A stretch of 64,000 nt of DNA from Rhizobiaceae bacterium (GTDB lineage Bacteria > Pseudomonadota > Alphaproteobacteria > Rhizobiales > Rhizobiaceae). The stretch spans positions 55,956 to 119,955 of the forward strand of contig JAEPMD010000002.1 of the NCBI GenBank assembly GCA_017644105.1, given 5' to 3'. The number at the start of each line of letters is the position of its first letter. Position 1 is the stretch's first letter. Of this stretch, positions 27,812 through 36,765 are shown in pieces. The notes under the pieces were generated by a model, which did no database searches, had not been told where the DNA came from, and saw nothing but the letters and a program-made list of their open reading frames with translations. The position numbers and the translations under genes are program-made.

Positions 27812-28019
27812 AGCGATTGTGAATGCGTGCATACATGTCCTTGATCATATTGCCCGCTGTTTTTTCAAACAGAAATGGCAAGATCGAGTGAATGAGTGCT
27901 GCACCTGCAGCCAGGAATAGTGTGAAAGAAAACTTGCCGGCAAATGCCATATGCTCGAAATAGCTTTCATCAACTGAATTTGGGTGCTCAGTAAACAGTG
28001 TTTTAATGCCAGTTTTCAT
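27810..28019 (-). CDS. DUF6356 family small membrane protein
   Basis: The 69-aa protein resembles DUF6356. The conserved core is LFTEHPNSVDESYFEHMAFAG, followed by a hydrophobic helix (FSFTLFLAAGAALIHSILPFLF) and the EKTAGN motif. The start at 28019 is preferred because the GGAG of the upstream ATG codons (28031) serves as its ribosome site. Its function is not known. It is divergent from an Lrp-type regulator 103 bp away. Confidence 0.8.
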   Translation of the reverse strand: MKTGIKTLFTEHPNSVDESYFEHMAFAGKFSFTLFLAAGAALIHSILPFLFEKTAGNMIKDMYARIHNR

Positions 28020-28122
28020 AAGTTGCTCCATTTATTTATTAAGAGCATTATGACAGAACTCTCGCGAATTGTTGTCTCAAAATTCTCTTTACTTTGCATG
28101 AAAATGGGATATACATCCCGTT

Positions 28123-28596
28123 ATGGGTTACAAAGATCACTATGATGCTCAAATATTGAGCGAGTTGCAAAAAGATGCCTCATTATCTGTTGAGGCCTTA
28201 TCTGAGCGCATTGGCATGCCGCGCAATACGTGTTGGCGGCGGCTCAAGCAGTTGGAAGCCAGCGGAATTATCAAAGCACGCGTTGCAGTTCTCGATGCGG
28301 AGATGGCAGGTTGCGGGCTCTCGGTGCTAATTTTTATCCGAACGGCTAATCATGATACGGATTGGTTTGAACAATTGCGCAAAACGGTTATGCCTATGCC
28401 GGAGGTGGTTGGCTTTTATCGCACCTCAGGTGAAATTGATTATGTCTTGCGTGCTCGTGTCAGCGATGTGAAAGCCTATGACCGGCTTTATCAAAAACTG
28501 ATCAAAAAAGTGCCGCTTGCAGACGTATCCGCTTCCTTCATTATGGAAGAAGTGAAGGATGAAACCGCAATCCCGTTGGGCGAGCTATCTAGTTAG
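28123..28596 (+). CDS. Lrp/AsnC family transcriptional regulator
   Basis: The 157-aa protein has the winged helix of Lrp/AsnC (DHYDAQILSELQKDASLSVEALSERIGMPRNTCWRRLKQLE) and a RAM/ACT-like effector domain (LSVLIFIRTANHD, then VVGFYRTSGEIDYVLRARVSD). Members sense amino acids as octamers. The ligand is not evident here. Such regulators often control a divergent neighbour, which here is the DUF6356 gene. Confidence 0.92.
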   Translation: MGYKDHYDAQILSELQKDASLSVEALSERIGMPRNTCWRRLKQLEASGIIKARVAVLDAEMAGCGLSVLIFIRTANHDTDWFEQLRKTVMPMPEVVGFYRTSGEIDYVLRARVSDVKAYDRLYQKLIKKVPLADVSASFIMEEVKDETAIPLGELSS

Positions 28597-28728
28597 TTCT
28601 ACATCGATTGTTGCAATTTCAGATACAAATTGTCGTAGAGTCAGCTGCTTGTTGCAGGCCTGAATAGATATATATTGAACTCATACAATGGCTTTATTGA
28701 AAGCCCATAGAATGTGAGGATTAAGATC

Positions 28729-29628
28729 ATGTCTATCAGACCTATTAAATCTGAATCTCAAGCTATTCCAACTATGGAAGGGGCAGGGGTTCATCTTCAT
28801 CGTGCGTTTGGATTTCAAGACCCGACACTTGCTGATCCATTTCTGTTGTTTGATGATTTTCGCAATGACGACCCGGCAAAATATGAAAATGGGTTTCCTT
28901 GGCATCCCCATCGCGGGATTGAAACCATCACCTATGTGCTCGCAGGCTCCGTTGAGCATGGCGATAGTCTCGGCAATCGCGGTGAAATGGGCGCAGGCGA
29001 TGTGCAATGGATGACCGCAGGACGTGGCATTATGCACCAAGAAATGCCCCATGGAGACGCAGATGGAAAAATGCACGGCTTCCAGCTTTGGGCCAATCTG
29101 CCATCCAGCCTTAAAATGACCGACCCGCGTTATCAGGATATTTCATCAAAGGATATCCCGACGGTGATCGATGATGATGGCACTGCAGCACGTGTCATCA
29201 TCGGTGATTTCTGGGGTAAAACCGGGCCGGTTGATGGTGTGGCGGCAGAACCAACCTTCTTGGATATTTCTGTGCCACCACTTACTAAGAAGCGATTTAA
29301 GATTGATACCTATAAATCAGCCTTTGCTTATATCTTTGCAGGTTCAGGAACGTTCCGCGATGCGTCACGACCATTTGGCGTTTTAGTGGAAAAAGAAATT
29401 GCTGGTGAAGAAGTTCACCTGCGTGATTTAAGCGGTGATCGCACACTCGTTGTATTTGATAAGGGTGATGAGATTACGGTGCAATCGGGTGAACAGGGCA
29501 TGCGCTTTTTATTGGTGTCCGGTAAACCCATTGAAGAACCTGTTGCTTGGCATGGGCCGATTGTGATGAATACCCAAGAGGAAATTTATCAGGCGATGCG
29601 CGATCTCAGATCAGGCAATTTTGTCTAA
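28729..29628 (+). CDS. Pirin family protein
   Basis: The 299-aa bicupin has the pirin metal-binding motifs HPHRGIETITYVLAGSVEHGDS (about residues 60-80) and TAGRGIMHQEMP (about 100). Bacterial pirins include quercetinase-like dioxygenases and proteins that modulate other enzymes. The start at 28729 is chosen because the GTG at 28714 lies within the GTGAGGA that serves as ribosome-binding site. The gene is monocistronic, with a strong shared terminator after it. Confidence 0.93.
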   Translation: MSIRPIKSESQAIPTMEGAGVHLHRAFGFQDPTLADPFLLFDDFRNDDPAKYENGFPWHPHRGIETITYVLAGSVEHGDSLGNRGEMGAGDVQWMTAGRGIMHQEMPHGDADGKMHGFQLWANLPSSLKMTDPRYQDISSKDIPTVIDDDGTAARVIIGDFWGKTGPVDGVAAEPTFLDISVPPLTKKRFKIDTYKSAFAYIFAGSGTFRDASRPFGVLVEKEIAGEEVHLRDLSGDRTLVVFDKGDEITVQSGEQGMRFLLVSGKPIEEPVAWHGPIVMNTQEEIYQAMRDLRSGNFV

Positions 29629-29633
29629 CAAAC

Positions 29634-29670
29634 AAAAAAAGCGGCTCAAAATGTGAGCCGCTTTTCATTT
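29634..29670. terminator. Bidirectional terminator between pirin and peroxiredoxin genes
   Basis: GCGGCTCA (29641-29648) pairs with TGAGCCGC (29654-29661), flanked by A7 on the left and TTTT on the right, so it works in both directions between two converging genes. Confidence 0.9.
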
Positions 29671-29690
29671 GTTAAAGTGATCTAGTCAGC

Positions 29691-30347
29691 TTAGTTCGGC
29701 TGCTTTGTTTTACGAAGGTAAGGTAGGACGCTTTCAAACTCACCAAATTTTTCAACGGCTTCTTCGTTAGAAACCGCAGGTGTGATGATCACATCTTCAC
29801 CCTGTTGCCAGTTAGCAGGTGTCGCCACTTTGTGATTTGCAGTCAATTGCATGGAATCAATTGCGCGTAAGATCTCATTGAAGTTTCGACCTGTTGTCAT
29901 TGGGTAAGTTAAGATCAATTTGATCTTTTTATCCGGGCCAATCACAAAAACGGTACGTACAGTTGCGTTATCTGCGGGTGTACGGCCTTCTGAGCTATCA
30001 CCTTCTGACGCAGGCAACATGTTAAACGCTTTGGCAACTTCAAGCTTGCTGTCAGCAATTAATGGATAATCCACATCATGGCCAGTCGCTGTTTTAATAT
30101 CAGCTTTCCATTTTACGTGGCTATCGACAGGATCGACAGAAATGCCAATGATTTTCACATTACGCTTTTCAAATTCGCCAGCAATACCAGCCATAGCGCC
30201 AAGCTCAGTTGTACATACAGGGGTAAAGTCCTTCGGGTGCGAGAACATCACCGCCCAGCTATCACCGATCCAATCGTGAAAATTGATCGTGCCTTGCGTT
30301 GTTTCTGCGGTAAAATCTGGTGCTGTATCATTAATTCGAAGTGACAT
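29691..30347 (-). CDS. 1-Cys peroxiredoxin (Prx6 type)
   Basis: The 218-aa thiol peroxidase has the peroxidatic motif PKDFTPVCTTELG (Cys about residue 45), the conserved Arg region ADNATVRTVFVIGPDKKIKL, and the long C-terminal extension with TPANWQQGEDVIITPAVS typical of the Prx6 clade. No second conserved Cys is seen, so reduction must come from an external thiol. AGGAGAC precedes the ATG. No OxyR site was identified. Confidence 0.95.
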   Translation of the reverse strand: MSLRINDTAPDFTAETTQGTINFHDWIGDSWAVMFSHPKDFTPVCTTELGAMAGIAGEFEKRNVKIIGISVDPVDSHVKWKADIKTATGHDVDYPLIADSKLEVAKAFNMLPASEGDSSEGRTPADNATVRTVFVIGPDKKIKLILTYPMTTGRNFNEILRAIDSMQLTANHKVATPANWQQGEDVIITPAVSNEEAVEKFGEFESVLPYLRKTKQPN

Positions 30348-30485
30348 TTTTAGTCTCCTTTTTCCTGCGCCATCAAAGCATCAATTGGCTTGGCCAGCGA
30401 GCTTTGTTTTTCTAATTTCGTGAAATAACAGATAAGGTTGTTCTAGGCTTTTTACGAGCCTCAAAATCTGATTTTTTCAAAAAAC

Positions 30486-32066
30486 CTACTGCGTTTGATA
30501 TTCTTTAATATCAATCATGCGGATCGCAGGTGCACGTTCGGCTTCATAATTGAGCGAAAACCCATCGCTTGCCATAAAGACCGGATCACCATCCAGATCG
30601 CGTGCAATGTCACCGCGATGATTAGAAATAAAGGCATCAAGATCATTATCATTTTCAGCCGAAATCCACCGACAAACGGCAAAACGCGCCATCTCAAAGC
30701 TCACCGGTAGATTATACTCAACCTTAAGGCGCTCTTTAAGAACATCAAGCTGCAACGCACCAACCACACCGACAATTGCGGGCGAACCATCTTCAGGAAT
30801 GAAGAGCTGAACGACGCCTTCTTCGGCCATTTGTTGCAGCGCTTCTTTGAGCTTCTTGGCTTTCATCGCATCTTCTAGATGCACGCGGCGTAAGATTTCA
30901 GGCGCAAAGTTTGGCACGCCCTGAAACACGAGGGCTTCGCCATCAGTGAGCGTATCACCAATGCGCAATGTGCCGTGATTTGGAATGCCAACCACATCGC
31001 CGGCATAAGCGGTGTCTGCCAATTGACGTTGCGATGCAAAGAAAAACTGCGGTGCGGATAAACTCATTTGTTTGGCTGTGCGTGCCAATCGCGCTTTCAT
31101 GCCGCGCTTTAAACGGCCTGAGCACACACGCACAAAGGCAATGCGGTCACGGTGATTGGGATCCATATTCGCTTGGATCTTAAACACAAAAGCGGACATT
31201 TTTTCATCTGTTGCATCAACGGTCCGAATATCTGCAACTTGCGAGCGCGGCGCTGGTGCGTGTTTGCCCAACGCATTAATCAGATCTCGGACACCGAAAT
31301 TGCGTAAAGCTGAACCAAAAAACACAGGTGATAAATGCCCGGCTAAAAACGCCTCTTGATCAAATGGGTTACACGCTTCCATTGCCAAGCTGCAGGATTC
31401 AATAAACGCTTCGCGCTCATGCTCTGGTAATAGTCCAGATGCACCCTCCGCTTCAGGACCATTCACCGGTGTTGTCTCTTCTTCGCTGTCATTTCGGCGA
31501 ACGTGATTCTCGGCCAAGTGATAGGTGCCGGAAAATGTTTTACCTTGTCCAATCGGCCAGGTAATCGGCGCTGTATCAAGGGCCAGCTTTTCTTCAATCT
31601 CATCCAAGATTTCAAATGTATCGCGTGCTTCGCGGTCCATTTTGTTGACAAAAGTGATAATCGGAATATCGCGCAGGCGGCAAACTTCAAACAGCTTAAG
31701 TGTCCGTGGTTCAATACCTTTAGCGGCGTCAACCACCATGACGGCTGCATCAACAGCGGTGAGCGTACGATAAGTATCATCCGCAAAGTCTTCGTGGCCG
31801 GGCGTGTCAAGTAGGTTATAGACTCGATTGTCATATTCAAATGTCATCACCGATGTGACTACAGAGATGCCGCGTTCGCGCTCAATTTTCATCCAGTCAG
31901 AACGCGTTTGAATACGATCTTTCTTAGCTTTAACTTCACCTGCAAGCTGAATAGCACCGCCGAAAAGCAACAGCTTTTCAGTCAATGTGGTTTTACCAGC
32001 ATCGGGGTGAGAAATAATCGCAAATGTTCGGCGGCGTGCCACCGCTTCGGAGAGCGTTTCGGGCAT
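30486..32066 (-). CDS. prfC: Peptide chain release factor 3
   Basis: RF3 is the GTPase that ejects RF1 or RF2 after peptide release. The 526-aa protein has Walker A SHPDAGKTTLTEKLL (about residues 19-33), the switch motifs RGISVVTSV and DTPGHEDF, NKMDREARD, then domains II and III (GDVVGIPNHGTLRIGDTL, VVGALQLDVLKERLKVEY). Length is right for RF3 and distinct from EF-G and LepA. Confidence 0.96.
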   Translation of the reverse strand: MPETLSEAVARRRTFAIISHPDAGKTTLTEKLLLFGGAIQLAGEVKAKKDRIQTRSDWMKIERERGISVVTSVMTFEYDNRVYNLLDTPGHEDFADDTYRTLTAVDAAVMVVDAAKGIEPRTLKLFEVCRLRDIPIITFVNKMDREARDTFEILDEIEEKLALDTAPITWPIGQGKTFSGTYHLAENHVRRNDSEEETTPVNGPEAEGASGLLPEHEREAFIESCSLAMEACNPFDQEAFLAGHLSPVFFGSALRNFGVRDLINALGKHAPAPRSQVADIRTVDATDEKMSAFVFKIQANMDPNHRDRIAFVRVCSGRLKRGMKARLARTAKQMSLSAPQFFFASQRQLADTAYAGDVVGIPNHGTLRIGDTLTDGEALVFQGVPNFAPEILRRVHLEDAMKAKKLKEALQQMAEEGVVQLFIPEDGSPAIVGVVGALQLDVLKERLKVEYNLPVSFEMARFAVCRWISAENDNDLDAFISNHRGDIARDLDGDPVFMASDGFSLNYEAERAPAIRMIDIKEYQTQ

Positions 32067-32184
32067 AATCTATTAAATCCTGTTGATTGAGCGACCTTCT
32101 AGCCTCTTGGCAGGAAAGATGCAATTGACGTAGACCAAGAAAAGAGAAATCTATCGGGTAATATGCCACAAAGGATGGGTTAAT

Positions 32185-32640
32185 ATGGTTCCGACAATTA
32201 ACATTTTGCGCTTAGATCATGCGGATGGTTTGGAATTGCCTTCCTATGAAACTGATGGCTCTGCGGGCATGGATATTCGTGCAGCCGTGTCGGGCGACGA
32301 GAGTCTGATTTTATCACCCAACCAGCGCGCACTTGTTCCCACGGGTTTGGTCTTCGAAATTCCAAAAGGCTTTGAGGTGCAGATCAGGCCCCGTTCGGGT
32401 CTAGCTTTTAAAAATGGTATCACGTGTCTCAATACACCCGGCACCATAGACAGCGATTATCGCGGTGAGATCAAAGTGCTCTTAATCAATTTGGGTGCCG
32501 AAGAATTTGAGATCACGCGCGGCATGCGCGTTGCTCAGATGATCGTGGCACCCGTGACCCAAGCCCAGCTAAACGAAGTGTCTGAATTGGGTGACACGGA
32601 ACGTGGTGCTGGCGGATTTGGTTCAACCGGTGTGAACTAA
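32185..32640 (+). CDS. dut: Deoxyuridine 5'-triphosphate nucleotidohydrolase
   Basis: dUTPase cleaves dUTP to dUMP and keeps uracil out of DNA. All five trimeric-dUTPase motifs are present: [16 protein letters not shown], the uridine-binding [22 protein letters not shown] and the flexible C-terminal [10 protein letters not shown]. Length is 151 aa. In several related genomes dut directly follows coaBC. Here about 4.4 kb with five other genes lies between them. Confidence 0.96.
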   Translation: MVPTINILRLDHADGLELPSYETDGSAGMDIRAAVSGDESLILSPNQRALVPTGLVFEIPKGFEVQIRPRSGLAFKNGITCLNTPGTIDSDYRGEIKVLLINLGAEEFEITRGMRVAQMIVAPVTQAQLNEVSELGDTERGAGGFGSTGVN

Positions 32641-32654
32641 ATCATTCATCCTCG

Positions 32655-34188
32655 TCACGCACCTTCCATTAATCGCTCACCGGCAATGCGATAGGTAATT
32701 GCCTCAGCCAGATGAATGCGTTTTATGATGGCGGAATGGTCAAGATCAGCCAAGGTGCGTGCCACCTTTAAAACCCGATGATAGGCGCGCGCAGAGAACA
32801 GCATTTTTTGTGCGGCTTCATTTAAAAGAGCCGAACCTTCCTGATCCATTTTAGCAACCTGCTCTATTTCAGAAGTTGGACACCGGGCATTGAGCGTGAT
32901 TTCAGGATGGCCCAATGCACGATAGCGTTCAATTTGCATCTCACGCGCATGCAAAACTCGCTTGGCAACATTTGCACTCGGTTCGGATGGTTTGGGTTGA
33001 ATGAGATCCATCGCCGTTACCGCAGGTACATCAATGCGCAGATCTATCCTGTCGAGCAATGGACCGGATATACGTGCTTGATAGTCAGCTTTGCAGCGGT
33101 GCCCTCGTGCACAAGTGTGCCCAGGTTCTCCCGCCATACCGCAACGGCAAGGGTTCATGGCTGCAATTAACTGGATATCAGCCGGATAATTTACGCGATG
33201 ATTGGCGCGCGCAATGATGCAGTTGGACGTTTCAAGCGGTTGCCGGAGTGAATCCAGCACTTGCGGAGAAAATTCCGGAAACTCATCAAGAAATAACACA
33301 CCCTTATGCGCCATAGAGACTTCGCCCGGTTTGGCTTTAACACCTCCACCCACCATGGCGGCCATGGTCGCGGAATGGTGTGGTGCACGAAACGGGCGTT
33401 GGTCTGTCAATTTACCGCCGGAAAGTTGACCGGCGATGGAATGCACCATGGATACATCCAAAAGTTCCACGGGTGACAAGGGGGGGCAATATAGATGAAA
33501 GCCGCGCAGCCAGCATTGATTTACCGGAACCGGGAGGCCCGACCATCAGTAAATTATGCCCGCCGGCTGCCGCAACTTCCAGCGCCCGTTTTGCTGTTTC
33601 TTGTCCCTTAATATCCGCAAGATCCGGTAGGTCCGTCACAGCCTCATGACGCGTTGGTTTTGGTCGGGTTAAAACCTGCGTGCCGCGAAAATGATTTGCA
33701 ATGGCAATTAAACTTTGCGGCGCGAGAATATCCATATCTTCGCTTGCCCATGCCGCTTCGGATCCGCTGCCATGGGGACAAATGATCCCGCGCCCCATTG
33801 CATTTGCACCAATTGCGGCAGGCAGTGCACCAGTTACGGATGATATTGTTCCATCCAATGCCAATTCACCCAACACAACAAAGTTTTGGAGTGCATCTGA
33901 TGGTATAGCGCCCAAGGCAGCCATCAAGCCAAGCGCGATAGGTAAATCGAAATGTGACCCCTCCTTTGGCAGATCGGCTGGTGCAAGATTGATGGTGACC
34001 TTCTTTGCGGGCAGTGCGAGCCCAGATGCATGAAGCGCAGCTTGGACGCGTTCACGACTTTCTGCAACAGCCTTATCGGGCAGGCCAACAATCTGCATGC
34101 CAATTTTGCCGGGCGCGATCATCACCTGGACATCAACCGGCAAGGCTTCGATACCTTGAAATGCAACCGTTTTGACATGCGAAACCAT
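32655..34188 (-). pseudogene. comM: YifB/ComM-family Mg-chelatase-like AAA+ ATPase, frameshifted
   Basis: ComM is a hexameric helicase that aids branch migration in natural transformation. The N-terminal half (34188 down to about 33487) has the family start [20 protein letters not shown], the Lon-like fold and Walker [12 protein letters not shown]. It then runs out of frame after SSILPPL and stops at 33412. The C-terminal half (about 33479 to 32655) continues in another frame with [21 protein letters not shown], Walker B GVLFLDEFPEF and the Cys-containing NPCRCG. The joint is a run of seven C on the coding strand (33480-33486). Six C would restore [12 protein letters not shown]. It could be a mutation, sequencing error or slippage site. 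Confidence 0.85.
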
Positions 34189-34225
34189 AATGCTCTCAAT
34201 ACACTATTTACGTGAATATATGTCA

Positions 34226-34251
34226 TTATATGCACAAATAATTGCATATAA
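34226..34251. promoter_or_regulatory. Perfect inverted repeat upstream of comM
   Basis: TTATATGCA (34226-34234) and TGCATATAA (34243-34251) are exact 9-bp arms around an 8-bp spacer. The site ends 38 bp before the comM start codon, a plausible operator position. No T-tract follows, so it is not an obvious terminator of gshB. The binding protein is unknown. Confidence 0.45.
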
Positions 34252-34353
34252 CAAGAACATTATAAGAACAAAATGCGAGAAATAAGCCTTATAGTTGTAT
34301 TAGGTTGTATTTACTTGCAAAATTAGAACATTTACAGAACGGATATTGCTCTG

Positions 34354-35304
34354 TTATTGACCAAATCGTTTTTCAACGGCATCCCAAAACAGGCTTGCAA
34401 TATCTGCGCCGCCAAACTTTTTCACTTCGCGCACCCCGGTTGGTGAGGTGACATTGATCTCGGTCATATAATCGCCGATCACATCAATCCCCACCAAAGT
34501 GAAGCCGCGTTCGCGAAGTGCTGGGCCAATGCGTGCGCAAATTTCTTTGTCACGCTCGGTTAAATCAATCGCGGTTGCTTGGCCGCCGACATGCATGTTG
34601 GAACGCGCATCGCCTTCTGCTGGCACACGGTTAATCGCGCCAACGGCTTCTCCCTCAATGAGGATAACCCTTTTATCACCAGCGCGAACCTGCGGTAAAT
34701 ATTGTTGCGCGATATATGGTTCGCGATATAGATCGCCAAACATCTCGAGGAGTGAAGATAGATTTTTATCATCTGACCGAAGGTGAAAAACGCCAGCGCC
34801 GCCATTGCCATAAAGCGGTTTGATAATGAGATCGCCAACCTCTTCGCGAAAGGACGCAATTTCGTCTGCATCTTTGGTGATCAGCGTTTTGGGCATGAGG
34901 TCAGCAAACTCAGTTACAAAAATCTTCTCAGGTGAATTTCGAACCCAAGCCGGATCATTAACGACAAGCGTTTTGGGATGAACTTGCTCAAGCAAATGGG
35001 TGCTGGTGATATAGTTCATGTCGAAAGGCGGATCTTGCCTTAGTAAAACGACGTCCATATCTCCCAAAGGCATCTTTTGGCGTGGACCGAGCGTGTAGTG
35101 GTCTCCTTCGACGTCACGGAGTGTCATGGCCTCCATGCTCGCATAAACTTTGCCATCGCGTTGGCTCAACCGATCGGGCGTATAATGGAAAAGATTATAT
35201 CCACGTGATTGTGCTTCAAGGGAAAGCGCAAATGTCGTGTCTCCGTCGATAGAGATGGTTGAAACATGATCCATCTGGATCGCGACATTTTTAATTTGAG
35301 CCAT
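34354..35304 (-). CDS. gshB: Glutathione synthetase
   Basis: GshB adds glycine to gamma-glutamylcysteine. The 316-aa ATP-grasp protein has the N-terminal [10 protein letters not shown], the [11 protein letters not shown] region, [20 protein letters not shown], the glycine-rich loop [14 protein letters not shown] and the metal-binding [17 protein letters not shown]. The start at 35304 is chosen by GAGGA upstream and by similarity. The frame extends to 35340 without support. It follows yraN in the rsmI-yraN-gshB run. Confidence 0.95.
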   Translation of the reverse strand: MAQIKNVAIQMDHVSTISIDGDTTFALSLEAQSRGYNLFHYTPDRLSQRDGKVYASMEAMTLRDVEGDHYTLGPRQKMPLGDMDVVLLRQDPPFDMNYITSTHLLEQVHPKTLVVNDPAWVRNSPEKIFVTEFADLMPKTLITKDADEIASFREEVGDLIIKPLYGNGGAGVFHLRSDDKNLSSLLEMFGDLYREPYIAQQYLPQVRAGDKRVILIEGEAVGAINRVPAEGDARSNMHVGGQATAIDLTERDKEICARIGPALRERGFTLVGIDVIGDYMTEINVTSPTGVREVKKFGGADIASLFWDAVEKRFGQ

Positions 35305-35366
35305 TGATGTATTCCTCGTTGTCTCCACAGATAGGATCAAATGGTGTCAGATTTCAATAGAGCTCA

Positions 35367-35735
35367 TCAAAATGCATCCAAAAAATGCACAGGCAACTGC
35401 AATGGCCGAATAACAATGATGTCATATCTTAGCGAGATAAGGTGCGAGTTCTTTTGTTTTGAAAGCCAAATATCGCTCGCATTTTTTATTCGCTTCTGAG
35501 ACGGGTAGGTAACCGCATCGACACCTTTTTGCACGTCAGCGCGCGCTTTCACTTCGACAAAAATTGCAAGATCCTTCTTGCGAGCAATAATGTCGATTTC
35601 ACCGAGCTTGGTTTTATAACGCATATTAGCAATACGATATCCTTTTAAGATGAGATAAGTTGCAGCAAGATATTCGGCCAAATAGCCCTTGAATTGGGCT
35701 TTTCGGCGTGCGTTTTTTGCAGACTTGCTATCCAT
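35367..35735 (-). CDS. yraN: YraN/UPF0102 family nuclease-like protein
   Basis: The protein matches UPF0102, with an endonuclease-like fold related to Holliday junction resolvases. The core is GYLAEYLAATYLILKGYRI and the catalytic-type array GEIDIIARKKDLAIFVEVKAR (E, D, E-x-K). The cellular role is not known. The start is uncertain: Met codons at 35759, 35744, 35738 and 35735 all overlap or touch the rsmI end. The shortest is given, and the frame overlaps rsmI by only a few bases, which suggests coupling. Confidence 0.9.
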   Translation of the reverse strand: MDSKSAKNARRKAQFKGYLAEYLAATYLILKGYRIANMRYKTKLGEIDIIARKKDLAIFVEVKARADVQKGVDAVTYPSQKRIKNASDIWLSKQKNSHLISLRYDIIVIRPLQLPVHFLDAF

Positions 35736-36621
35736 CATCCACATCGTTCTTAAGCGCAAGTAATTGCTGGTAGAGATCTTTACGGGCGCGCCCGGTTATG
35801 CGCGCAGCTTCACTTGCCGCCTGACTGGTGGACATCTCTGATGCAAGTTTGGTGAGCAGCGGAGTAATATCCTCATCCAAGTCAATGTCGTCTTCTTGAG
35901 GCGGTCCAACAACAAGCACGATTTCACCTTTAACATTGCGTGCGTCAAATGTCTCATAGAGTTCCTGCAGCGAACCTTGGGCGAACTCTTCATGGCTTTT
36001 TGTGAGTTCACGACAAACACAAGCAGGTCGGTTCTCACCCAATATGGAAGCTGCATTTTTAAGTGTCGCACCAATCCGATGTGGAGATTCGAAGAAGACC
36101 AGCGTTGCTTTTAAATGCTGAAGTTCGTTCAATCGGTCAGAACGTGCTTTTTCTTTATTTGGCAAAAATCCAGCATAGTAAAAACTATCTGTTGGCAATC
36201 CTGCCGCCATGAGAGCGGTCAGTACGGATGATGCACCCGGAACAGGGATGACCTTATGCCCCGCATCAATCGCGTCATTTACAACGCGAAAGCCGGGATC
36301 TGAAATTAAAGGTGTACCAGCATCTGATATCAGCGCAATGGTTTTGCCTTCTTCCAATGCTTCGATAATTTTGCCGCTGGCAAATTCGGCATTATGCTCA
36401 TGATATGCGACGGTTCTTGTGGTGATTTGATATCGATCCAAGAGTTTACGGCTCGTACGAGTATCTTCGCAAGCGATCACATCACAGCTTGACAAAACTT
36501 CGAGTGCCCGAACAGTAATATCCGCCAGATTGCCAATCGGCGTGGCGACGATGTAAAGGCCGGGATCAATTGGTTTTGCATCAAACTCAAGTGAGTGAAT
36601 GCGATATTTTTTGCCCGTCAT
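35728..36621 (-). CDS. rsmI: 16S rRNA (cytidine(1402)-2'-O)-methyltransferase
   Basis: RsmI 2'-O-methylates C1402 at the ribosomal P site. The 297-aa tetrapyrrole-methylase-fold protein begins with LYIVATPIGNLADITVRALEVL (about residues 22-43) and continues CEDTRTSRKLLDRYQI, ISDAGTPLISDPGFRVV and VPGASSVLTALMAAGLPTDSFYYAGFLP. It is the first gene of rsmI-yraN-gshB and is divergent from a lipoprotein gene, as in many rhizobia. Confidence 0.96.
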   Translation of the reverse strand: MTGKKYRIHSLEFDAKPIDPGLYIVATPIGNLADITVRALEVLSSCDVIACEDTRTSRKLLDRYQITTRTVAYHEHNAEFASGKIIEALEEGKTIALISDAGTPLISDPGFRVVNDAIDAGHKVIPVPGASSVLTALMAAGLPTDSFYYAGFLPNKEKARSDRLNELQHLKATLVFFESPHRIGATLKNAASILGENRPACVCRELTKSHEEFAQGSLQELYETFDARNVKGEIVLVVGPPQEDDIDLDEDITPLLTKLASEMSTSQAASEAARITGRARKDLYQQLLALKNDVDDG

Positions 36622-36765
36622 GAACCCGTGTCCTTTAAGAAAACTGTGTCTTTTTTAAAACTATTGGACAGAATTACAATAGTGATTGCAATTCGTTGCT
36701 GGTCAGCGGACTACACTTGCGATAGAAGGCAATTTATGAGTGATAATTTTCATTAGGCAGAAAAG

